A stretch of DNA of 16,791 nt, taken from the NCBI GenBank assembly GCA_030446955.1, contig JAUJMG010000046.1:1-16791 (forward strand). The letters are read 5' to 3'. Below are positions 1-5,408 of this stretch, in pieces (position 1 is the stretch's first letter; each line of letters begins with the position of its first letter). Source of the stretch: Thermomicrobiales bacterium (GTDB lineage: Bacteria; Chloroflexota; Chloroflexia; Thermomicrobiales; UBA6265). Both the position numbers and the translations under genes were made by a program. A model generated the notes under the pieces. The model was not told the DNA's origin. It searched no databases and saw only the letters and a program-made list of their open reading frames with translations.

Positions 1-368
1 CCTTCATTACCTGGCTGCTGAGCATCACCCACAACATGGCGATCGACGAGGTCCGTAAGCGACGTCGGCGACCGCAGAAGGCCGACAGCGAGGACCCACA
101 GGCCGTCCTTGCCGGTGTGCCCGATACCGGCACGACCGTTGAGGAGGAGGTCTGGCTGGGCTCCTTACGCGGCACGATTGCGGAGGCGATGGCCACGCTG
201 CCGCCGGCGCAGCGGGAAGCGATTGAGTTGGCCTACTTTCGTGGCCTCACTCAGCGGGAGGTCGCCGAGGCGCTGGGTGAACCACTCGGCACGATCAAGA
301 CGCGGATGCGGTTGGGCATCCAGAAGTTGCGGGACGCCCTAGCGGAGGACGAGGTGGATCTGGCGTGA
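1..368 (+). CDS. ECF RNA polymerase sigma factor, SigK-like (3' part, cut by window start)
   Basis: This directs RNA polymerase to stress or envelope promoters. The frame is already open at base 3 and reads FITWLLSITHNMAIDEVRKR, which is the end of region 2 (WLLxIxxNxAIDxxRxRRR) of ECF sigma factors, so the ATG at 36 is internal and the N-terminus lies outside the window. After an acidic linker comes region 4 at bases 190-350: LPPAQREAIELAYFRGLTQ, then a helix-turn-helix (REVAEALGEPLGTIKTRMRLG) for the -35 element. The stop codon overlaps the GTG start of the next gene (GTGA, 365-368), so the sigma factor and its anti-sigma factor are probably co-translated. The family is clear. The SigK-like subgroup is inferred from the RskA-type partner and the GTIKTRMR helix. 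Confidence 0.93.
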   Translation, partial: FITWLLSITHNMAIDEVRKRRRRPQKADSEDPQAVLAGVPDTGTTVEEEVWLGSLRGTIAEAMATLPPAQREAIELAYFRGLTQREVAEALGEPLGTIKTRMRLGIQKLRDALAEDEVDLA

Positions 369-1444
369 GCGACAGACCGATGGACGCCGATCGGCATCGC
401 ACCCACCGGCATGACACCAGCCCTCAGGAGACACGATCCGGGATGGATATCGGCCACCTTGACGATCTCGCGGCTCCGTTCGCGCTGGGTGCGTTGGAGC
501 CCGACGAGGTCGAACGGGTGGAACAGCATTGCCGTTCCTGCCCGCCCTGCTCCCGGCTCGTGGCCGACGCCAACTGGGTCGCGGACATGCTGCCGTTTCT
601 CTCCCCAGTAGTTGCGCCGCCGCCAGCAGCGAAGGCGTCCCTCTTCGCCCGGATCGAGCAGTCCGTCACCGGCCCAGCCCGTGCGTCACTTCCACCGATG
701 GCCACCATCCCCGCATCCCGTCCACTCCCAGCTCAGCAGCGTGCGGATCGGCCCTTCCCTCGGCGGTTCCGGCTGCCAGCTCGGATGCCACTGCTCCCAC
801 CCCCCGGCCAGCCAACCTTCCGTTCGGGCTTTGCCCTGCCAATGGTGACCGCGGCTGTGCCCTTGGTTCTCATCCTGGCGCTCGTCGGCGCTTGGGGCAT
901 GCAGCAACAGCGGGAAGTGGCTGAGCGCGACCGGCAGCTGGCGACCCTCTCAGAGCGGCAGACCAACCTGGACCAACTCACCAGGGATGGCGGCTCCGTC
1001 ACGACGCTCTCCCTGAACGCCGGTCCTGCGGCGCCGCGGAGCGCCATCGGGAAGATCTTTTTCGATCCCGAAACGCTGAAGGGGCTGCTGATCGTCGAAG
1101 GGTTGAATGACGCCGATCCGAACGCGACCTACGAGGTGTGGCTCAGGCGGAATGGCTCGTTCGTCCATGCTACCGATCTCCGCGTGAACAAGAACGGCTT
1201 CGGGATGGCGGTGCTGAGCCTCGATGCTCCGCTCAGCCAGTACCGGAGCATCCATGTCACGCCCAAGCAGCTCGCGGTCGGCGGAGGCACCCTCCCTACC
1301 GACACCGATGATGCCCTGCAGATGTACATGCCGGCCAGCCCAGATCCGTCTGATCAGGTCGTTACTGCCGGGTGGCCGGATATCGGCTCCTCCGTTGAAG
1401 GAGCCCGTGTGGGGGTCGGCAGCGCGGCGACCCCGGCACCGTAG
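365..1444 (+). CDS. Membrane anti-sigma factor, zinc-finger type with RskA C-terminal domain
   Basis: This is predicted to hold the upstream ECF sigma factor inactive at the inner face of the membrane until a signal leads to its release, in known systems often by proteolysis. The 359 aa protein has an N-terminal anti-sigma domain (about residues 27-80) with H55-x3-C59-x2-C62, the ZAS signature that binds zinc or senses thiol oxidation. A Pro-rich linker follows (82-155), then one membrane helix (about 158-178), a short charged helix (181-205) and an extracytoplasmic RskA domain (about 210-325) containing GLLIVEGLNDADPNATYEVW. The GTG start overlaps the sigma stop by four bases. An ATG at 443 (residue 27) is an alternative start, nearer to where domain similarity begins. 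Classical mycobacterial RskA is not known for a zinc motif, so the combination is worth noting. The family call is firm and the signal is unknown. Confidence 0.9.
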   Translation: MSDRPMDADRHRTHRHDTSPQETRSGMDIGHLDDLAAPFALGALEPDEVERVEQHCRSCPPCSRLVADANWVADMLPFLSPVVAPPPAAKASLFARIEQSVTGPARASLPPMATIPASRPLPAQQRADRPFPRRFRLPARMPLLPPPGQPTFRSGFALPMVTAAVPLVLILALVGAWGMQQQREVAERDRQLATLSERQTNLDQLTRDGGSVTTLSLNAGPAAPRSAIGKIFFDPETLKGLLIVEGLNDADPNATYEVWLRRNGSFVHATDLRVNKNGFGMAVLSLDAPLSQYRSIHVTPKQLAVGGGTLPTDTDDALQMYMPASPDPSDQVVTAGWPDIGSSVEGARVGVGSAATPAP

Positions 1445-1512
1445 GCCGGGCCAACGAAGCGCGGATCAACAGCGTGGAATCTGGCGGGCTGGCCTGCTGC
1501 CAGGGCCGATCC

Positions 1513-1740
1513 TCAGGCATCCACGCCTCCCCGCTCAGTGCCGCCCTTTTTGGCCCGCTCCTCCTCTGCCAACCACATCTCGTCCACACCGTATTGAAGG
1601 ACGAAGAGTCGGCAGAGGCGCTTCCACCCCAGGTCCCCGTAATAGCGTTTGAAGACCGCCCGCACCTCGTCCGCCGTCTTCGCCGCATCGAACTCGGCGT
1701 CGATGCGCTCCAACAGCTCACGCGTCACCGCTTGGGGCAC
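1513..1740 (-). CDS. Small hypothetical protein, 75 aa
   Basis: I do not recognise a family. The frame gives a soluble, charged, probably all-helical protein without signal peptide or membrane segment: LLERIDAEFDAAKTADEVRAV, then FKRYYGDLGWKRLCRLFVL and a charged tail ending in AKKGGTERGGVDA. The composition, with many Glu, Lys and Tyr and an aromatic middle, looks like a real protein rather than a GC-driven shadow frame. The GTG at 1740 is preceded at 5 bases by GGAGGAGG, a strong ribosome binding site. An ATG at 1758 would extend it by six residues (MEEEAD) but would put that same GGAGG inside the gene. It converges on the anti-sigma gene, whose stop is 68 bases away, and is divergent from the glycosyltransferase operon. 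No function can be assigned. Confidence 0.6.
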   Translation of the reverse strand: MPQAVTRELLERIDAEFDAAKTADEVRAVFKRYYGDLGWKRLCRLFVLQYGVDEMWLAEEERAKKGGTERGGVDA

Positions 1741-1782
1741 GTCTGCCTCCTCCTCCATCCGGCCATTTCCCCGACGGCCAGT

Positions 1783-1809
1783 ACTTTACACACGAGTCAA
1801 GACAGGCAA
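1783..1809 (-). promoter_or_regulatory. Weak candidate promoter for the small minus-strand gene
   Basis: Read on the minus strand, TTGCCT (1809-1804) and TAAAGT (1788-1783) resemble -35 and -10 boxes. The 15-base spacer is shorter than usual, so this is only a suggestion. It lies about 45 bases upstream of the GTG at 1740. Confidence 0.2.
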
Positions 1810-1879
1810 ATAGCATCCTCGTGCGCAGCTCATAGGGCTACCACCTCAATCACGAAACGCTTGCCCTTCGCTCCTCGGT

Positions 1880-1908
1880 TTGCGCCGGGATCATCCCGCG
1901 GCTATAGT
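1880..1908 (+). promoter_or_regulatory. Candidate sigma-70-type promoter with palindromic operator in the spacer
   Basis: TTGCGC (1880-1885) and TATAGT (1903-1908) are 17 bases apart, the ideal spacing, and the -10 box has one mismatch to TATAAT. The spacer is almost filled by the perfect palindrome CGGGAT-C-ATCCCG (1886-1898), where a bound repressor would block polymerase. The likely target is the glycosyltransferase set starting at 1977. This is a motif-level prediction only. Confidence 0.45.
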
Positions 1909-1931
1909 CGAAGCCATCGATTGGGCTTCGA
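1908..1931 (+). repeat. Perfect 8-bp inverted repeat (hairpin or operator) after the -10 box
   Basis: TCGAAGCC (1908-1915) and GGCTTCGA (1924-1931) are exact reverse complements around an 8-base centre, ATCGATTG. It sits at the expected transcription start, so it could be an operator or the first hairpin of the leader RNA. Confidence 0.6.
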
Positions 1932-1936
1932 TCTTG

Positions 1937-1952
1937 GCGTGACGAGTCACGC
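1937..1952 (+). repeat. Perfect 7-bp palindrome GCGTGAC-GA-GTCACGC
   Basis: The two 7-base arms are exact reverse complements with a 2-base centre. The compact symmetry is typical of a dimeric repressor site. It ends one base before a possible GTG start (1953) and 25 bases before the preferred ATG (1977). The half-site GTGA/TCAC recalls CRP-family boxes, but the spacing is 4 rather than 6, so I do not assign it to CRP. Confidence 0.5.
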
Positions 1953-1976
1953 GTGGCGAGGTGCGCCTTGGGGCAT

Positions 1977-3077
1977 ATGCAGGACGGCAACAGGAGCAAT
2001 GGCGTCACCGGCGATGCCATCGGTAGTACTGTCAAGACCTACTCTCACCCCAAGACCATCACCAGCATCCCACCGCAGCCGGAGCAGGAACCGTCGATTC
2101 GCAGCGTGAGCGTCGTCGTCCCCTGCTACAACGAGGAGGGTAACCTGCCGGAACTCCATCGGCGGCTCTCCGCGGTGCTTGGGTCCCTTGGCGTGCCCTG
2201 GGAGATCCTGATCGTGGACGACGGCTCCACGGATGGCACCTGGGCCACCATCCGCGCCCTTCACGAGGCTGACGATCACGTCCTCGCCATCCGCCATCGC
2301 CGCAACTTCGGCAAGGCGGAAGCCCTTGCCAACGGCTTCGCGGTGGCCAGAGGCGATGTCGTGATGACGATGGACGGCGACCTCCAGGATGACCCGGACG
2401 AACTGCCGCGCTTCCTCGTCAAGCTGGAAGAAGGCTACGATCTCGTCTCCGGTTGGAAGCAACGGCGCCAGGATCCGCTGGGCAAAACGGCGCCCAGCCG
2501 GGTCTTCAATTGGACGGTCCGGCGGGTCTCCGGGGTGCCGCTGCACGATTTCAATTGTGGCTACAAGGCATACCGCCGGGAGGTCACCCAGGCGCTTCGC
2601 CTCTACGGGGAGCTGCATCGCTTCACGCCGGTCTTGGCCGCTGGCGAAGGGTTCCGAATCGCCGAGCTACCGGTCCGCCACCATGCCCGCAAATGGGGCC
2701 GCTCGAAATACGGCTGGTCGCGGCTTGTGAAGGGTTTTCTGGACCTGCTGACCGTCACCTTTCTCACCCAGTACCGGCAGCGCCCGATGCACCTGTTTGG
2801 CTTGCCCGGTCTCGTGGCCCTTGCCGTCGGCATCTTCCTCGGCCTCTTCCTCTCACTCGAGAAACTTATCCTGGGCAACTCCATCGGCACCCGCCCCCTC
2901 CTGCTGCTCTCCGTATTGCTGGTCATGATTGGCGCCCAGTTCTTTGGGCTGGGTCTCCTTGGCGAGTTCCTCGCTCACGGCTCTAATGAGCCGAGGAGCG
3001 AATTGCGCCCACTCGTCCGGCAGACGCTCGGCTTCTCACCGTCTGAAGCCCCCTCGGCGGTACCCGTCAAACTATGA
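1977..3077 (+). CDS. Family 2 glycosyltransferase, polyprenyl-phosphate sugar transferase type (DPM1/GtrB/ArnC-like), with two membrane helices
   Basis: This probably moves a sugar from a nucleotide donor to a polyprenyl phosphate on the inner face of the membrane. Numbered from the ATG at 1977 (366 aa), the GT-A domain shows VSVVVPCYNEE (44-54), ILIVDDGSTDG (77-87), the metal and donor motif MDGDLQDDPDE (132-142) and HARKWGRSKYG (236-246), a basic motif usual in dolichol- and undecaprenyl-phosphate transferases. Two hydrophobic segments follow at about 273-295 and 307-332, as in GtrB-like proteins. The first 40 residues have no recognisable domain. A GTG at 1953 would add eight residues. I prefer 1977 because the GTG directly abuts a palindrome and neither start has a good ribosome binding site. 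The flippase-domain gene follows after 67 bases. The family is firm; the sugar is unknown. Confidence 0.9.
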   Translation: MQDGNRSNGVTGDAIGSTVKTYSHPKTITSIPPQPEQEPSIRSVSVVVPCYNEEGNLPELHRRLSAVLGSLGVPWEILIVDDGSTDGTWATIRALHEADDHVLAIRHRRNFGKAEALANGFAVARGDVVMTMDGDLQDDPDELPRFLVKLEEGYDLVSGWKQRRQDPLGKTAPSRVFNWTVRRVSGVPLHDFNCGYKAYRREVTQALRLYGELHRFTPVLAAGEGFRIAELPVRHHARKWGRSKYGWSRLVKGFLDLLTVTFLTQYRQRPMHLFGLPGLVALAVGIFLGLFLSLEKLILGNSIGTRPLLLLSVLLVMIGAQFFGLGLLGEFLAHGSNEPRSELRPLVRQTLGFSPSEAPSAVPVKL

Positions 3078-3144
3078 GTTTCGCAACTTGGTAACCCAGC
3101 CCCCGGCCAACCCGCGGCCACAATCCCAGGGTCCGCCCGTCAAA

Positions 3145-4161
3145 ATGACAGCCGGCAGCCTCTACGGGGGGGCAAGGCGCGCCGGACGTAGGCTGGCCGT
3201 GATCCCGACGCCGCTGGTCTTCGGTGTCAGCGTTCTCATCGCCGTCTTCCTCCTCTGGCAGCGGGGAGATTTGGGTGATGTCGGAGCCGCCGCGCGCCAC
3301 GCTGATGCGGCGACCGTGGCTCTGGCCCTGATGCTCTACCTTGCCGGGTTAGCGCTTCTCAGCACCCGGTGGCACCTGTTGGTCAGGATGACCAAGGGCA
3401 CCTCCGATCTTGCACGGGCATCAGAGGCGTTCCTGACGTCGGTTGTCATCAATTACGCCGCTCCTGTCGGGCTGGCCGTCCCGACGCGGGCGGCGCTGAC
3501 CAAGCGCGCTCTCGGCCTCTCTGCCGCGGAGACCGGTGCCATCGCCCTATGGGAAGTGCTCCTGGACGTGATCGTCTTAGGGGTGATCACGCTCCTCTGG
3601 GCAAGCACCGGACGGACTGCGGGCGGTGTGCTGGGGGAGGCGCTCGCCGCAATGCCGGCGGCGCTGGTGGGCCTTGCGGCCGCCGGGGTGGTCGTACTCG
3701 GGGTGGTGCTCGCACTGGCGCTCCGCCGACCTGGGCTCCGGCGGCGTGTAGCTCTGGCTGGAAGTGGTCTCCTTCGCTTCCCGCAGCAACGACCCCTTGC
3801 CGCCACCTGGGCGCTCCTCGCGAGCGTGGTCTACTGGCTCGGTCAGGGTGTGGTCCTCTGGTTGCTCTTGGAGGCGCTGGACATTGACCGTGGATTCGCG
3901 CTCGTGCTTGGGCTCACCGGCTTGCCTGTCTTGGTGGGTATGCTGAGCCCTGTTCCCGGTGGCGCCGGGGTGCGAGAGGCCTTGATGGTTGCGGTCGCCC
4001 ATGGACACGAGGCCGATGGAGCAGCGGTCCTGGTCGCGGCGGTCACCTACCGCATCGCGCTCTTTGCCGCGATCCCGATCCTCTACCTCGCCGTCCGTGC
4101 CTGGCTCGTGCTCCGGCCGGCCAACCCCGGGGGAGATGCTCCCATACCCGCGCTTGACTAA
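3145..4161 (+). CDS. Lysylphosphatidylglycerol synthase transmembrane-region / YbhN-AglD family membrane protein
   Basis: This integral membrane protein belongs to the flippase-like family (LPG_synthase_TM, formerly UPF0104). The 338 aa include about eight hydrophobic segments, beginning at about residue 20, and the family hallmark P-x-PGGAGVRE (PGGAGVRE at 271-278) near the C-terminal membrane bundle. It lacks the soluble MprF lysyl-transferase domain, so it is the stand-alone form often found beside glycosyltransferases, where it is thought to help flip or use lipid-linked sugars. The frame is open upstream to 2929, but that part overlaps the glycosyltransferase and reads as low-complexity Ser/Arg, so I chose the ATG at 3145. 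A TTG at 3088 is possible. It lies 67 bases after the glycosyltransferase and 69 bases before the methyltransferase. The exact substrate is unknown. Confidence 0.85.
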   Translation: MTAGSLYGGARRAGRRLAVIPTPLVFGVSVLIAVFLLWQRGDLGDVGAAARHADAATVALALMLYLAGLALLSTRWHLLVRMTKGTSDLARASEAFLTSVVINYAAPVGLAVPTRAALTKRALGLSAAETGAIALWEVLLDVIVLGVITLLWASTGRTAGGVLGEALAAMPAALVGLAAAGVVVLGVVLALALRRPGLRRRVALAGSGLLRFPQQRPLAATWALLASVVYWLGQGVVLWLLLEALDIDRGFALVLGLTGLPVLVGMLSPVPGGAGVREALMVAVAHGHEADGAAVLVAAVTYRIALFAAIPILYLAVRAWLVLRPANPGGDAPIPALD

Positions 4162-4230
4162 CCGCCCCTAACCTACAGACACGCCGGGACCGTTTTAACG
4201 AGGTCACGGCGCGCCGCCGTGAGGAAGCTT

Positions 4231-4902
4231 GTGACTAACACGCGCACCACAACTCAACTGCCAGCCCGGCAGCGCGAGAACTCCCGGGAAGGGACTGGCA
4301 TCGACACAAGCAACTACCGGAAGCACACCAGCGGCAATCCGATCCAGCGCCGCCTGATCGAGCGGTTCCATCGAACCATCGCCGACCGCATTGCCGACCT
4401 CCAACCGGACACGTTCCTCGATGCTGGCTGCGGTGAGGGCTTCGTCGCCGAGTTGCTCAGGGCTCGTCTGCCCGGAACGAGATTCTCCGGATTCGACTTC
4501 AATCCGGCGGCAGTCCAGCTTGCAGCCGCGAAGAACCCTGGCGTTGGCTTCGTCACCGCCAGCATCTACGACCTTCCCTACCCGGACGAAAGCTTTGACG
4601 CGGTCGGCTGTTTCGAGGTGCTGGAGCATCAGGCAGATCCAACCCCAGCCCTACGCGAATTGGCCCGCGTATCGAGTCGTGCCGTCGTGCTGAGTGTTCC
4701 CCACGAGCCCTTCTTCTCCCTCGCCAACGCCGCGCGCGGCAAGAATCTCCACGTGCGCCCCCGGGGCAGTGACCCGGACCACCGGCAGATCTGGTCCCGC
4801 GCCGCCTTCGGGGCCTTCGTTGACCAGGTCCTCGATGTTGAATGGATTGGCGGCTCGCTTCCCTGGACCATCTGTGTGGCCCGCAAGCGGGGCTCCTCCT
4901 AA
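4231..4902 (+). CDS. Class I SAM-dependent methyltransferase (Methyltransf_11/25 type)
   Basis: This transfers methyl from S-adenosylmethionine to an unidentified acceptor. In 223 aa it shows motif I LDAGCGEG (63-70), the acidic end of strand 2 in GFDFNPAAV (87-95), an aspartate loop after ASIYDLPYPDESFD, motif IV FDAVGCFEVLEH (122-133) and the post-motif VPHEPFF (156-162). No membrane segment is seen. The last third (DPDHRQIWSRAAF and after) resembles methyltransferases from glycan and natural-product clusters. The GTG at 4231 is preceded at 5 bases by GAGGA (4221-4225). The GTG at 4219 would add four residues but has no such site. As third gene of the set it probably methylates the sugar, lipid or glycan product. 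That role is inferred from context only. Confidence 0.85.
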   Translation: MTNTRTTTQLPARQRENSREGTGIDTSNYRKHTSGNPIQRRLIERFHRTIADRIADLQPDTFLDAGCGEGFVAELLRARLPGTRFSGFDFNPAAVQLAAAKNPGVGFVTASIYDLPYPDESFDAVGCFEVLEHQADPTPALRELARVSSRAVVLSVPHEPFFSLANAARGKNLHVRPRGSDPDHRQIWSRAAFGAFVDQVLDVEWIGGSLPWTICVARKRGSS

Positions 4903-5032
4903 CACATCTGCTCAGTACAGCGGGGCGGCCCGTGCTTACCAGTCGCCCTCCTGCCATGGCCGTAATCGGGAGAGCTTGCCCCCGCTCCATTCGGACGCTC
5001 AACGGCAGCCAGCGTCGGAGCACCGCAGACGT

Positions 5033-5070
5033 TCAGGTGCCACGGGGACGTTTCTCGGAAATGCACCTGA
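5033..5070 (+). repeat. Perfect 8-bp inverted repeat, 22-base loop
   Basis: TCAGGTGC (5033-5040) and GCACCTGA (5063-5070) are exact reverse complements. The site is 130 bases downstream of the methyltransferase stop and is not followed by a T-run, so a simple intrinsic terminator is unlikely. An operator or RNA hairpin is possible. Confidence 0.4.
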
Positions 5071-5110
5071 GCAATCCCCGGTCACTCGGCTCAAACACGA
5101 GCCATGCGTT

Positions 5111-5139
5111 CGCGTTACACTTGCATCACGCGCGTTACA
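5111..5139 (+). repeat. Direct repeat CGCGTTACA, period 20 bases
   Basis: CGCGTTACA occurs at 5111-5119 and again at 5131-5139. The 20-base period is close to two turns of the helix, so two proteins bound to the copies would face the same side of DNA. It lies 270 bases upstream of the propeller gene. Confidence 0.4.
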
Positions 5140-5408
5140 GGTGACCGACCCATGACGGCACGATGCGGCAGCGCCGGCCCGACCGCCCGCTTTCCGGCTT
5201 GCGAGGAGAGCGTCCAGGCGTGGAGGCTTCGCAACATCTGGCTGGACGACCGAATCGCCGTCCCGTTCCGCCCGTCCTTGTCACCATACCTGCTCCCGAG
5301 GCTTAGCCTGGCCTCCTTCCTGCCCCCACGGTTCAACTCGCTCCTTTGGTCTCGCGTCGTCCAACGTTTCGATCGACGACGCGATGCTGCGGGAGCCGCG
5401 AGGCACCG

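Larger units (their letters stand above)
4903..5408. other. Long intergenic region, no convincing gene, several repeats
   Basis: Open frames here (for example 5104-5412 on the plus strand and 5115-5336 on the minus strand) are Arg/Ser/Pro-rich without domain signals or ribosome binding sites, so I do not call them. The stretch holds an 8-bp inverted repeat (5033-5070), a 9-bp direct repeat (5111-5139) and a 7-bp inverted repeat (CGTCCAG at 5211-5217, CTGGACG at 5242-5248). The last part must serve as the leader of the propeller gene at 5409. Confidence 0.5.

Noticed and set aside
1489..1503. CTGGC/GCCAG stem after the anti-sigma gene as a terminator
   Set aside because: Five-base stem without a T-run; not distinguishable from chance.
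1937..1952. CRP/FNR-type binding site
   Set aside because: The half-sites GTGA and TCAC are separated by 4 bases, not the 6 needed for CRP-family boxes; kept only as a palindrome of unknown owner.
2929..3144. N-terminal extension of the flippase-domain protein
   Set aside because: It overlaps the glycosyltransferase C-terminus in another frame and reads as low-complexity sequence before the first membrane segment.
5331..5345. GGTTCAACTC resembling a tRNA T-loop
   Set aside because: The flanking bases do not pair as a T-stem and no acceptor or anticodon arm is visible nearby.
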